From the NCBI GenBank assembly GCA_027382625.1, contig JAJKFJ010022061.1, positions 51,505 through 115,504 of the forward strand: 64,000 bases of DNA, read 5' to 3'. The notes beneath the pieces were generated by a model. The model was not told the DNA's origin and did no database searches. It saw nothing but the letters and a program-made list of their open reading frames with translations. This stretch comes from Tetmemena sp. SeJ-2015. Lineage: Eukaryota > Ciliophora > Spirotrichea > Sporadotrichida > Oxytrichidae. Positions 1 through 13,700 of the stretch are shown here, piece by piece. Made by a program: the position numbers and the translations under genes. Position 1 is the first letter of the stretch. Each line of letters starts with the position of its first letter.

Positions 1-519
1 AAGCAAAACATTAAAATAGAGCATTAATGTCTGAGTTAAATTTTAAATGTAGTCAGCATGAATAGGTATATAGAATTAGATGTTAATCAAAATTATAAAG
101 TGTGATAAATATAAAATAAAATGTTCAAGAACTCCACCACATCCTATATTCCTTAATCTGCACAGCTCAGTTCATTTTAATTAACTATTTATTACTCAGT
201 GTTAGAGAATATGAATCAAATGACTAAGGGAGGCATTTAGGTGTGTTATTCAAAAAAATTAAAGTTATTTTTATAAAGAATCTTATTTTTGTCTTTTCAA
301 TTACTTTTATTTTCAGCTTATAATTTGAAGATTTTAAGTTTAAAACCTAAATGTTTTATATCTAAAACCTTTAAATATTTCAGCTATAAAAATTCATTTA
401 TAGTAATTGCGTGATAATGAAATAAAGTGTAGATATTAGACCTTCTCACTACTTAGTGGGGTAATAGACTTGTTTGGAGCAGTCAAAATCAACTAGTAGT
501 TTAAAAAGTCGACTATTTA
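1..519. other. AT-rich stretch without recognised gene
   Basis: No reading frame with coding character is seen on either strand, even with TAA/TAG read as Gln. It is probably flanking or germline-limited sequence. Confidence 0.4.
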
Positions 520-1147
520 AGAGATAGAGTTTGCCTATCAATAGTAAAAACTCTAATCTTTATTTTAATCCAATAAGTGAACTCCAAACATTCAAAGAAG
601 GACGAGAATCCTCTAATACTGCAAGCTCAAGCCAAAAACAAACTTCTTCTTCCTACTATGTTATTGATCCAACAAAGTCAAATTTATTTTCATCCAGTTT
701 TAGGATTTACAATCATTATAATTATTTATTTTTTTTTTAAAAAAAAAAAAACAATTAAAAGGTCATATTTCGTAGTTATCATGCTTCTAACTTTAGAGAA
801 AATTTGCTTAATTTATTTTTAAGAATTCCCTTTTCAGTTCTTTTATAGTTAATGAGAAAAATAATAAATGTTTAAATTTTATTTGATAAGATCATTAAAA
901 TAAGGTTTATGGCAGATTTAAATCTTAGTTTATTTTAGATTGTTACCTACTATTACTTTTAGAAAGTCAATATCTGTAAAATCTATAAATGAAACTCATT
1001 GGAAGCAACCATCATAAGCGCTCTATACTAATGAGTGCAAAGACTGGTGAGAAAAAGGCACAAGCATCGACTTGACTAAACTATAAGCCACAAAATAATC
1101 CATTCAATAGCATTCCTCAAAATTCAAAGGCAACTAAAATTAATTGA
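520..1147 (+). CDS. Fragmentary Ser/Asn-rich protein gene, 3' part
   Basis: Two coding-like pieces are visible with TAA/TAG as Gln. One covers about 531-710 (motifs NLYFNPISELQTFKEG and SSSYYVIDPTKSNLF). A second covers about 965-1147 (motifs SINETHWKQPSQALYTNE, then NNPFNSIPQNSKATKIN) and ends in TGA at 1145-1147. A low-complexity AT/poly-A stretch (730-960) separates them and is probably an IES. The second piece has an internal in-frame TGA at 1073-1075. No start codon is identified and no family is recognised. The gene may continue left of the window or be partly spurious. Confidence 0.35.
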
Positions 1148-1479
1148 GCACTATAACTAAAAGAATTTTATTCAGCTTCATAAATAAATTAATCTATTTC
1201 AACATTTCGACTCAAACAACTTTACATATTCTAAATTATTCTTTGATGCCCTATAACGTATTTGTATTAAAATCCTGGACTTAAAATAAAAATAATCTAT
1301 GATTTTTTACTCTCTCTAAAAACATATTTATTCTAATGATAAATCATCATGAAATTATAATGAGGGGGGCCTTTTTCTGTAAAATTTGTTTTAAATGTAA
1401 AAGTTAATACTTTTTTTCATATATCAAACATAATGTAGTTAGATAAGAAAGTAAAGGAAGCAAAGCCAGTAAAACCAGT

Positions 1480-4400
1480 ATGTCTGACAAAGTAAATAAA
1501 TTACTGTCTTCAGATTAAAAAACTAAAGTTGCTTATAAACCGAATCTATTCCATAATAGTCGATATTCTCACTAAGTTTCAATCACTCACAAAGATAATA
1601 AGCTATTAAATAACCAAAATAGCATTCATATAGACGCTTCCACTTCCTATCAAAAGAGTAATCCAGCATTTAAAAAATAAAATAACAAATCAATACTCTT
1701 CAATGGAAGGAAAAGTCCTTCTCCAAAAAATAGTATGTTTTCACTATACCCAAATCAAGACCGGCAGTAATTTTGCATGAATGTAGAGAATAGCAATTAT
1801 TTATAACTTAAATAAGATAGTAATTGCATCTATTAATCCTAGAATGACCTCATAAACTATCACAATGAGTAGCCAAGTTAAAATAAAATCATTTTTAGAC
1901 AATCAGGAAGAACATCTAACTAATCATTTAATTTATCTTTTCATTAAGCTTTAATTGCTTAAGTAATCAAGCACCAAATAGCTTGCTTAATTGATTTCTC
2001 CACAATCTTAGATTGGAAGTGAAAATATATTTCAATCCTCTAGAGAGGACTTGTGCTAAACTGCAGAGGGTTTGAAAAGAAATTCAATCGGAGAGAGAAT
2101 TAGAAATGTTTCAAATGATAATCAGGATTTAAACAATCAACATCACTTTAAGCATTACAATTTCAGATAATTATAAATCTTACTAAATTAAATTAAAGAA
2201 ATTTTTCAAATTACGATTATATAGATTGCTTGTTTATTTTAAATTTTAGACTACACGGAGGGTAGAATAAAAATAGTTTAAATTATTTATTTGTTTAAAG
2301 TTTTCTGTTTACTTTTTTTTTATTGATATTTTTAAATAAGAGTAATTTAAATAAGTTTATTTAAGCAACAGAAGAACCCACTCCATTAATAAATAGAATA
2401 ATTTAAGCTTATCGAAACTGAAATCAATAAAATAAATATTCTCGCAGAAATAAAATTACAAGAATAATTCGAATGCAAACATAAAAAAAAAATTTAAATT
2501 AAATTTTAATAACCCAAGAAAATTAAATTTTTTGGACTCCCTTATATATTAAATTTATCTTAATTATATGAAACAAATTGAAGGGACCTCTTGCTAACTT
2601 GTCTCCAATAAAAAAATTTTTAGGGATGAAACTTTTAAATTAAGAATAATAAAAGTTTTAAAATTTTCAATTTGAATCTTAATTAAGATTCAAATTTAAA
2701 GCACAGCTTTAATTTGTTCTTTTAAAAAAATTTTTTCCCGTTTATCTTAACTATAATTTTTTAAGAAAAAAAATAAAAAAATTTTATAAAAAGATACGAA
2801 TTGAAATAAACAAAAAAAATTCAAAATTTTAAAGATTTATACCAGAACTAAAAGAAGAAGCTTTAAAACAAGATCTTACCTCAATTCAGCGCTTCTAAAA
2901 TCGATAATAGTATTTCATACTAGACTCAAGCCTCTACTCAGATTCATAACAGGAAGAAATTTTATGAAAAATACGAAGGCCTTTAAAATAAAACCAAATT
3001 AAACCATGATTAAAATGGATTAACTAAAGAAAGTTAAAATCTGAGTATAAAATTTAGTTCCCCTTTTCTAATTATTCTTAAGACATTTTTTGTAGTAAAA
3101 GCTCAAATTAAGGAAAGGGAGTTCCTATTTAAAACTCGAGACTCGAAGATATTTGCAATATTGCCACAAGAGCCCAGTCACTTCAAAAATAAGATAATTT
3201 GAAGAAAATAAAGTTTAGCAGTTTTAATACTTAAGCAATTGGATATAAATAGTTAATGTATTGCAATTCCTAGATTAAAATTCTAGTCATTCAAGAATAA
3301 TGAAGGTCACGATAAAATTCCCAAAATTTGATTAGATCTTAAGAAGGAAGTTTTTTTAAAATTTTTAAAATTTGGGAAATCTAATTCTGAATTACTCTTT
3401 TATTACAATAAGAGGAAAATAAGATGATCATGATTGTTCGGAAAAGGATGATGGACTAAACTCGCCTTACTAAACTGGTAACATAATGAAAAACGAGCAT
3501 AAGCTAATTTATAAAAGTGCTAAAAAATAGTAAAGTTTATTGCTTTAAAAATCTTCATTTTTAAAAAAAATGTAACGTTTCAAGATATTTTATCTGAAGA
3601 AGATACAAAAAGAAACTTTAGACTCAAAGAGAAATAGCTGACATAAGGTGAAGCAATCTTTCACAAACTCACACAACACCAGCTTAGATAAATATAGAGG
3701 TACCTTATTGAAGCATTCCGCTCGTCAAAGCCCCAGAATTAAAAGATACGACAGTCAGAGAGAAGCAAGTCCAAGCTCGAAAAATAGATCGCACAATCTT
3801 CTTGACTTAATGAAAAGATTTCAAGATGGTTTGGGAAAAGTTAGCACTCGTCCCATGACAATATCAAAATCTTTCAGCTAAATGGCTCTTCCTAACCAAA
3901 AAGTTCAAGAAATTCATAAAACTTCTGACTAAGATAATTAGAGGAGTTCTAGAAGACTGCCATCTGTATCTTCACATAAATCCATGGAGGAGGTCAAGAA
4001 CCGTAATGATTTCAATTTTGAAAGTTATCTTCAAAATAGACTCTAGTATATTCTCAAGGAGAGATCCTTATCAAGGCTATAGACTAAAATAACAACTGAC
4101 TTAGAGAGAAATGCAGAGAGTCCATTAGAGTAATTTTATAGCAATCTCCTTATTTGTTAAATTTTTATTTCAATTACCAGTCTGGAAAATTCTTTACCCT
4201 TGCAAGAAAAGACTCTAGTGCATTTAGTGTATTTCAAAGCAAGGAACTCATAATACAAGTATTAAAAAAGAAGCCGATAAGAGTGGTGTGGATTTTTGTG
4301 AAAATCTTTCAAATATAGATGCAGAGGAAGAAACTCCTTTGTCTTCTATAAAAAGGGTCATAATTTCTTTTTTTAATTTTTGATATAAACAGCCTTCATA

Positions 4401-6377
4401 TCAACAAGTTAATGGTTGAAAATGAGATTAATGGAAATATCTCTTAAGATATTGCACAAGATATTAAAATTTATTTTATTTATCATTCAAGATTAACTGC
4501 TTGTCTCAAGAGAGCTTCAATATCCGCATTATTTTTTTTAATGCAAGGATATTCCAATTCTAATAAGCCTTAGTCTCAAGTGCATGATCATAAATATAAA
4601 GCACAGGCTTATGCACCCCATTAAGTCTCGCAGAAATCAAATCAAATGCCAATTCCAACCATCAAACTGGAAAAATTTAAAAGCAACTTTTATTTTCTCA
4701 AGCCCATCAAGTCATTGAAAGATTCTCACTTAAAAGCAAAATTATTGACATCTCTCAATCAATTTTAATTCAAAATTAACAAATTTTTTATTTATAAGCC
4801 TTTAAATTATTCAAAATTTTATGAATATAAAACTATTACAAATATAATTAACTCTATAAAGAATTTCAAAAATTAAAGATAATTTAAAAATAAAAGGTTA
4901 TCTAAATTTGATGTTTAAATTTAAATAAAAGCCTTCTTTTTCTTCTTAATTTGCTATTAAATTCATAATTTTGGAATTTTATTTGTAAATGTCAATAAAT
5001 ATATATGGCTATTTTTAAGTCTTTACTTTTTTCTTTTTAAAAAGATGATTGATAATTTAATAATAAATGAAATTTGTTTCTCAAGCTTATGAGAATTATT
5101 AAAGCTAATTAAGTTAGATGGGTTAAAATGATAAAGATGCAGCAACCATTTCGATTCCTCTTGAAGATCTAAGAATTTGTAATAAGTCGAGTGACTCAAG
5201 CAAACCAAATCAAAATCAATCGTACCTTGATGAAGGACTGTAAACATAAAGCCAAGATCAAAGTATGCATCTGCAAACTAAAGATATCTAAACTCTTTCA
5301 AGTGCCTCCTTTTAAAAGCTTAAGTGTCCACTAGCTTGTCAGGATATACAAAAAATGTCAAAATCCTAAGATCTAATAGTCAGAGCAGTATCAATCGTCG
5401 TTCCTCTTAAACTGCTCCTAAATCGATCAACCAATTCGATATTTAAGATAAGGCCAGAAACAAATCAATATGAAATGTTAAAAGATCCTATTGAAAAAGG
5501 ATAATTTAATCAATCAAGATATTGAGAGAGAGTTTCTTTAGTATGGAATATGCGAGTTCTCAAATTAATCAGTTCTTCAGTTGAATCAATAAAATAGTCT
5601 TGCAAATAGAGAGATTCTAATTTAGTTACAATTTATTTTACTTAATTTAATAAGACGGGATTAAATATTCTGAGAAGTTTAAGCAACCCAACTTAAATTT
5701 ATAAAGATGAAAATCAAGGCTACTATCAAAGCAATTCAATTGGAGAAGCAAGTTCAGAAGTTATAATGTTTAAGGCTGACGACTCCACTTTTAATGATGA
5801 GTTGAGAAACTCTATCATTAAGAGCAGCTTTAACTTGCAAACATCTTTCTGTAAAACGAAAGAGGGGCAGTATCATTTGGGGTCTCTCGAGCAAAGAACA
5901 AATAAGGTAGAAACAATTGACAGCTCCTTGAATTAAATAAATCTCAAAAAGGGCATAAGACAATAAAGGAAAATTCAAAATAATCCTTCATAAACAAATT
6001 TCATCAAACTAGAAAAAATGAAAATAGAATCCTCCCCAACTTAAAATTCTGATGAAGATATAGGTAGTATCGCTTAGGAAAATGGCGCTCAAGATTATTA
6101 TACTTCAAATGTAAAGTAAGAAAGTCTAAAATTGCCAAAAAACAGCAATTTCATTTATGTTCCATAAGGGTCTACTGAATTCTAATTCTAAAATCTTGCT
6201 TCTGAATAAAGAAAAATAAACTCAAATAAATAGAGTGCAAAATAATTAAAGCAAGAGAAAATAACGAGTTAAATTAATAAAAATGATGAGAATAGTGCAT
6301 ATCGCCGAAGTAAAACATCATTAGCGCAGGATACATAAAAATAGAGGTATCTTAAAACTCCTTCAACAAAAAAATGA
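1480..6377 (+). CDS. Large Gln/Ser/Asn-rich hypothetical protein, many IESs
   Basis: Read with TAA/TAG as Gln, long coding stretches run from an ATG at 1480 (MSDKVNKLLSSDQK) to a TGA at 6375-6377 (ending LKTPSTKK). They switch frame at AT-rich inserts. The clearest is the 28-bp insert at 1955-1990. Long AT-rich gaps at about 2220-2350, 2490-2840, 4150-4180 and 4790-5225 look like further IESs. The best pieces are at 3640-4140 (basic and Ser-rich: SPRIKRYDSQREASPSSKN), 5340-5640 and 5715-6377 (acidic and Ser/Gln-rich: SSPTQNSDEDIGSIAQENG). No domain is recognised, and the composition suggests a disordered or coiled protein. It could be two genes, split near 4800-5225. It converges on the kelch gene with about 97 bp between stop codons. 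Confidence 0.55.
1955..1990. other. IES, pointer TTGCTTAA
   Basis: An 8-bp direct repeat at 1955-1962 and 1983-1990. Removing 28 bp restores the frame (...LIAQLISPQSQIGSENIF). A 19-nt GT..AG intron inside it would restore the frame equally, so this one is ambiguous. Confidence 0.6.
2671..2694. repeat. 24-bp perfect palindrome
   Basis: TTTGAATCTTAA followed directly by its reverse complement, inside a probable IES of the Gln-rich gene. Confidence 0.8.
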
Positions 6378-6474
6378 ATTCTTTATCATTTAAATGCATT
6401 AAGAATTTTATCAACTTATATAAATCAATAATCTGAAATTTAAATAAGATTTGTTTAATTTCTCTTAAATTCAG

Positions 6475-9400
6475 TCATCGATTTAAATCTTATTCTCTTT
6501 TTCTTTTATCTTTTTCAGTTTCTCTCTGCTTTCCAGTTCTTATCTAAAGGAAAAACTCTTTGACCTTATTTTTGTTTTAGTCTAATTGTTCTTTGACGAA
6601 TTCCTCCCCAATTAGCATTTTATATGAATGATTTGGTACGTATCCTTTGAGATTTGTACCTCCAAATACTATGATTTGGGCAGAATACTATTCAATTTGC
6701 TCCTATTCGATATCTTCTTGATACTCATTAAGAATATCTCTTTTTCGAGCTTGCGACTCTATTACTCCTAATGAAGCGCCCCATCTTCCAAGAGGCTCAT
6801 ATCCGTACTGCTTAAAGTTTATCCATGTCTTTGTTTAAGTGTCGAATAAAGAAATATCGTTCACATAAATGTCTACTTTATCGCAGGAATTAAAAAGCAA
6901 GTCATTCCTTCCTCCATAAATGAAAATGTACTTCTTATTGAGCAATAAAGCAGAATGATGAGATCGAGGAATAGGTGCTTCTCCCTTGAAATCTTTTATC
7001 AATTGTAGTGAGTATTACCCTGCTGCTGTTCTATACATTTTATAAATTTTATTGGAGGGTGAGTTATCAGAGCTATCTATACCTCCAAAAATATATAAGG
7101 CAAAACTGCCATCATCCTACTAAACTCCTGTCATTGAATGGTAAGCCAGGCTAGGGCTTTTGCTTATTTGAGTGAAGATAATTGGCTCCCATTTGTTAGT
7201 TTTTAAGTTTAGCTTGAATGCTTAATCGCTAAAATACTTTTGATTTTGAAATCCTCCATGGATATAGAAAAAATCGAGTCCATTTTTTTGTTCAATAAGG
7301 CAGCAGGCCATATTTTACTTTCCTCTGACATCTTCGCCAGTTATTTAGATCTCTTCCCAAGTCTTTGTCTTGAAATTAAAGAGTTTGATATCTCTCAAGC
7401 AAAATAAATTTACTCAAAAATAGAATCACTGCTTGCTCCTTCTTTTACCAGTGTTTTCAATATCTCTTGCCCCTCCAAACACCAAAAGTTTTTCAACTCG
7501 TGCCCAGTAAGCACATCCGTATCCATAGAGCTTTGTTGGAGCCTTGATTTCTCCTTTCTCATTGAATTTTGCGAGTATCCTGCTCCAGGTTAGAGTCTTT
7601 AAGCTAAAAGTGTAAATATCTGTTAAGTCCGCTCCATTATGTCCTCCGAATAAGTAAATCTTGCCAGTTGATTTCTTAGTAAAAATGTAGGCATTCTCCC
7701 TATTAGAAGGAATGTCGCCATTATGATTCAGTTTTAACCAAAAGCACTAAGAAATGTTCCTCTGTTCGTCTGTTAATCCTTCTTCCAGTGGCTAGTTTAT
7801 TTGATACTCAAACTAAGGACCGATGGAACCAGAATTCTTAGGAGTAAATGCCTCATAATCGAAATCAATCATTCCTCTAATGAAAAATCGCTTCCTTGGA
7901 TCATTAGCCTCGAGAAAGTAATCTAATTCCAAATTATCTCTTACGTAATACTTATGCTCAACTCTCACTACTTGAGCTAGGAGTCTTTGTCTTTCTTCTG
8001 CTGTCAAAGACTGATTCTTGAGTTTTGTTTAAATTGACTGCTATTTCTAAAGCTATTCAGTTTACAACTCTTCGAGACGCTTCTCAATTTCTTCATTAAA
8101 TTTCACTTGGAGTTTGCTAAATAAGTTTTTCGACCTATCTTTGATAGTTGGTCTATGAGTGAGACTCTGAAATCCTGTCTTTCCTTTAAAAAAAATAATT
8201 TTACTAGGTTTTCCTTGGGATGGATTTTCCTAGAGTTACTTCAACTTAGCCTCTCTTAATTATGATAGCAGCTTTGCTAAAGTTTTAGTAGGATTAAGAT
8301 CAATCTCAACTTATTCTCCAGTAATTTTATCTGGAGTGCTTTAGGATTTGGCCAATTTAAAAATCTACTCTCTTTACGATTTTACAGCCTCCAAAATTCT
8401 ATCCTCTTAGCCAGTGTTATGATTTTTAATGGTACTTTCATTTTCTTGGATTTATTCGGGATTCTTTTGCAGCAAATTCAGGGAATAAATTTTATATGCA
8501 TTTATAAATTCTTGATCTTGTTCTTAAATTGCATTTTCTAGCTATTGAATGATTTTATAAGGTCTGAGTCACTTGGTTAATTATTTTAAGTGTGCTTGTG
8601 GATCAATGAACCATAAGTATCTAAAAACAAGTTCTTCATTTTGGTAGACAAAAACTGTTCACTGTAGTCTTTTGAAAAATATCATAGGTCTATCTGTCAA
8701 AAGCTAAGCGTGGTTCATAAAAAAGAAAATTTAAAAGTTCTTGATGATTTATTTTACGACTTGCTTCTTATCTCGCGGTAGATTTTTACTTTTGTACTCT
8801 AGATCTATAATCAACTATCTTTCTCTTTCATTACAGCTGTTCATGTGATCACTCATCAGAGCATCGCTTACTTTCAAATAGGCTTCCTCCTCTTCTTAAC
8901 AAACTTTGATCATCATTTTAATCGATCTTTTTTCTTCCATTAAATTCAAAGCTCTATAGTGAGCTGCTCTTCTTTGAAGCAGCTAGGTTAGTTATTACTT
9001 AAACTCATATTCTTAATTGAGTGAGAGAAATTTTATTTCCCATTCCCGAGCATCAATTCAGAAAACAGTTCTTTATCCTCTATCTAGTTTATATCTAGAC
9101 TATTCTCCAACTCAGCAATTTACATAGAGATAGCTTTTTGTGGGTATAAGTTTTACTTCAATCTCTTTATACTATGAGAACTTTGAATTGCTCTTTATAA
9201 TTCTATGGGCGAAGTTAAAGAGAACTAATTCATTTCTTATTGTTAAGTTTAAGGCCTTGTCATATTCTGGGTGTGGTTAATTTGCTATTTTCTGAATTAA
9301 TCTGAACCTTAAAAATTCTTGTTTTAAGAAAAGATTCCCTGAGAACTCTTATTTCTAGTTGTTAAAAAAGGTGCAGTAGATACTCGCTCTGGAAAATCTT

Positions 9401-10442
9401 AGTTCTTATTGTGTGAAGTATTCTTAATAAATTCAAGATATTTAGAATTTCTGTCCTTAACCTTGCTCTATCTCCATTCCTCTTGCTTCATATTGCTAAG
9501 TTGCTCATATTTGCTCATTTTACACCCGCCTATGCTAGCAAACCCTTTTATTTGAGGGTTTGATCCTAGATTAGATGCAGGTTTTTGCGTCAAATATACA
9601 TCCATATCTTCCTCAATGCCAATAACTAAGTCTTGCTTGCTCTTTTAATTATCTAAGTTATCTTATTTTGTGCTAGTTTGAGCATTCTTAGGATTGTTTC
9701 TCTTATATAGAAATTCATTATTTGGAGCAGATTACAAAATTCTGTCTCTAATTTCAATCCCTGGTCTCTAATACCTAGTTAAAATCTCACTAGATTTCAA
9801 ATTTCTTTCCGTCATTATTTTTTGAACTACTTAGCTTGGAGAAGAGAGCACTTCATTCTTAGATTATTCGTAAGGAGACTTAAATACTCTATCATTACTG
9901 GTCAATTGGTCCTCTGAGCTTTAAACCAATACAGATTAAGTTGAAGAATTATTCGTGATGTTCCCATATTTCTACTATTATAAGTAGGTATGGAGGCTCA
10001 TGTTCCCAAAAATTATAATCATAAAAATAATATTACTTCAAAGGTGTTTACAGTCTATTAGCGTGGTTATAAATAAAAAGTAAAGGTGTCAAATTTATCT
10101 ATTTCAAAGAAGACTCTTGGTTAAAAATACTCAAAGGCTTTGAATTTCTGGAAGTTTAAAGAATTTAGGCTTAATCTTTTGACCTTCGTTGTTGAAAAAT
10201 TAATTAACAACTGCCTTAGTGTTGAGATTATGTGACTCTACACCATTTTTTACTACTTGGTATTTTGTTGTGCCAGATTTTAACTTGAGAGGTAGAGATC
10301 TCTAAAATTCTGTGGCATTTTGGAATATCTCCTGCTTTTAGAGCTAATCTGGTTTTTCATTTATTGGGTTTTGTTTGTTGATTTTGGTGGGAGAGTCATC
10401 TTTAAATTAAACAACCTTGATCTATGATTTAGAATCTTTCAT
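6475..10442 (-). CDS. Kelch-repeat protein
   Basis: The start is ATG at 10440-10442 (MKDSKSQIKVVQFKDD) and the stop is TGA at 6475-6477. The N-terminal half (about 10.4-8.0 kb) is charged, Gln/Ser-rich and partly coiled coil. The C-terminal part carries at least six kelch motifs of the form hydrophobic-FGG: KIYLFGGHNG (about 7650), KLLVFGGA (about 7480), FFYIHGGF (about 7260), LYIFGGI (about 7085), FIYGGR (about 6920) and IIVFGGT (about 6670). This is enough for a beta-propeller, usually a protein-interaction platform. An AT-rich insert containing TGAs splits the third-quarter repeat at about 7390-7425. Two in-frame TGAs (8659-8661, 8569-8571) lie within clearly coding sequence. One or more further IESs occur around 10000-10130. 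Specific function is unknown. Confidence 0.8.
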
Positions 10443-10792
10443 TTTTGTGGTTTAATCCTACAACTTAATTATTGACTATACATAGAATAGTTATAGATTT
10501 AAAATATGTCTTTTTTCTCAATCAACAGTATAATTCAAAATTCTTTATTTGCAATAAATGGCAGGAGCATTTAAAGCATTTAGTAATAGACTTTGGAAAA
10601 TTATATGTATTTCTATATGCAGTTAAAATGCTTACTAAAAATGAAAAATATTTTAATTAAATCATCCGAATTAATTTTTATTTAATATATACTATCTCTG
10701 ATTTTATTTATATTCTAAGTCCCACCTTCATTTGGATGTGGTTAGCATGAAATTGAGAATTCGAAAGAAAATGAGAAATTTAAGAAATTAAA

Positions 10793-13700
10793 ATGTCAAG
10801 AGCTACAAAAGGAATTAGGGACCTCGTCAAAGATGCTCGACTTGGTTCAGAAGCACGAGTTTCCTCTTCTTAATCAAGCTAGCAGAATATTAATGGCTCT
10901 CTTGGAGGTACTGGAATATTATCAAGCGCTGGATAGTAAACAATTTAATTATGATAAGATAATTTAATTCTTTGCCATTTAAGATTTGTAAATGGCGAAC
11001 CCAAAGATGGCATCTATGAATCAAAATGTATATGGTCTAGCTAGTTAACCGACTAACTACTCTGCAAAACAGTCCTGTAACAATCCACCTTTATTCTATA
11101 TTTTTCCTTCCATTTTATTTTTCTTTATTAATTTTTCCGTTTAGCGACTTAAGTGTTAAAGTAAAAGAACATGAGTGACTTCAGCATAAACCAGCAAGAG
11201 TTTTCTAAGGACGTTGAAAATGTAAACAAGCTTAGTTCAGCTACCGCCAAGATCTTCGGTTAAGGATCAGATGCTGAAAATTACCTCCCTGACATCAAAG
11301 ATGTAACTAATTTAAAGATATTCATCATTATCTTATAGCCAAGGGCCCTCGGAAACGAGTTGAGAAGAATAATAAAAGAGCAGAGAAAGGAATTGGAGCA
11401 CCGAAATTAAACTGTATAAGCCCTGTAACGAAACTTTGAGTCACTGTCCACTTTATGCATAAATGAGAGAGCAGAGAAAACAAATTTCTAAAACAGAATG
11501 AGTAGATCAAAAAAGGAGAACAAAGAATACCCCTTAATAGATTGTTCAGCAAAATGAGAAGATTGAGAAACTCTAAAAGGAATTGGAATCCATCATGAAA
11601 GATAAACGCAAGTTTGATAAAATGAGGGAGGAGTATTCCAGTGTCAAAACCTAATTAGAGGCAGCTCGTTAGCAAATAGAAATCAAGAATTAGAAAATGG
11701 AAAGTCTTTAAAATGAAAACTCAAATCTTAAGAATTAGGTTAAAGAACTTAAGGAGAGGTAATCTGCACATGATGAAGAACTCAAAGCTTAAGACAGGTT
11801 GAAAGAGGAAGTTAGGCAATAATTAAAAGAGGCGGAGAGAAGCCTTGAATAATTGAAACTAGATAGCAAAAAGATGTTGTTGTAAGTACAAGATAGAGAT
11901 AACTAAATTGATAAGCTGAGAAAGGAGGGAGAAGATTAAAGATCAGTGATTACTGATTTGACTGAAAAATTAAACAGAAAGACCAGCTTTGCTAAAGATC
12001 TTGAGAATGATTTGGAGAGAGAAAGACTCTCGAAAAGAGATTTAGAGAAGCAGTTAAAAGATTTCAAGAATACTCAAGACTCCGCAAGTGTGCTAATTAA
12101 AAGTTCTTAGTAGTCACAGGATGAACTTAAGAACAAACTTTCAGATTTGAATGGAAGAGTTCATTTACTTGAGATAGATTTGGAGCGCAAAACTCAAGAG
12201 TGCAAAGTATTGTCCAAGTATTTTTTTATTTTCCTAAGAACTCCAAGAGCAGAAGGACTTGTTTAAAAGAGGAGCTGGAGACTTGTAAAAAGATTTGCAA
12301 TAGAAAAAAGAATAAATTCAGTCTCTAGAGAGAAGGCTTTAATCCTAGGAATAAGACATTCGTGTTCTTAATGCCAAGATCAGCGACCAAGGAGAAATAA
12401 TAAAACAGAAGGATAATTAAATAGAAGAGCTATAGGATGCTCTAGAGGCCAAAGAAATATAAATTCAGTTGTTAGTAAAGTAAAATTAGAGCAGCTCTGA
12501 AGATTAAAATTTTAAAATGCAGTAATAAAGAGAGGAGTATTTAACAGCGATTATTTTATAAATAAATTTAAATATATTAAGTTTAGTGTTTTTAAACTTT
12601 GGCATAATAATCAAAAGTAAGAACTTATGGAACTAAGGAATCAGCTGAAGAGCAAAGAGGCAGAAAATTAAACTTTGATGGAAAAGATATCCTCCCTTGA
12701 GACTCATTTACATTCAGTTTAAGCTGCTTCTTCAGACTTTGTTGCTTTCTAATCTCAAGCCAAGGCTTTATAAGACCGCTTGGAAAAGGAAAATTCGGAA
12801 CTCAAAACTAAACTGGCAGAAGCTTTGGCTTAAATATCAAGCTTGAAGAGTTCTTTGGAAGGATATGAATCTAAATCAGGTCAAGGAAGTGATGAATTGG
12901 CTTTACTAAAGGCTCAGCTGGACAAGGAGATGAGCAATTTTAAGTAACTGTAGAATGCCAAAAGCGAACAAAATGTGAAATTTGAAGCTCTTAATATTTA
13001 TGATGTTTAGGATAAACTTAACTTTAATGATTTTAAAGTTAAAGTATTTTTGTGTGTGTTTATGTTACAGATTTAAGGTAATTACTTTAATAAATGAAGC
13101 TGGTGTTTTAATTACCAATCTTGAGACTTAATGATAAAATTATCTCTTATCCAGGGTAGTACTAATACACTCTTCATAATAAAATTAAGTAAACTTCTTT
13201 TTTTGGAAAGATAGCAGGGACTTTTGAAATAAGAAATCTATTTAAATTTTGGATTTATATAATATATGACTATAAAGAGAAGAGGGCGATGGAAGCTGAG
13301 ATTTCGTAATTGAGGCAAGAAAAGAAAGAGCTACTCAAGGAAGCCCAAGACCAAGAAAAAAAGGCTAACAATAACTATTCGCGACTAGAAGACGCGATGA
13401 AGAAGATAGGACAACTAGAAAAGGATATGGAAATGCAAGATGAAGTATTGAAGAAGCGACACCAACAAATAAATGATCTGCTCAAGGAAAACACAAACTA
13501 CAAGAATTAGATTGACAACATCAGACGCATGTATGGAGACTTGGATGAGATAGAAACAAGGCTACAAGTTGCGACTCTCAAGGAAGAAAAAATAAACTCT
13601 CTCCTTTCAAAACTAGATCATGTCATGGTAAGAACAACTATATATTTATAATTTTTAGAGTTCAACGGAGAACAACTTAAGCTGCTACTCTTGTATGGGC

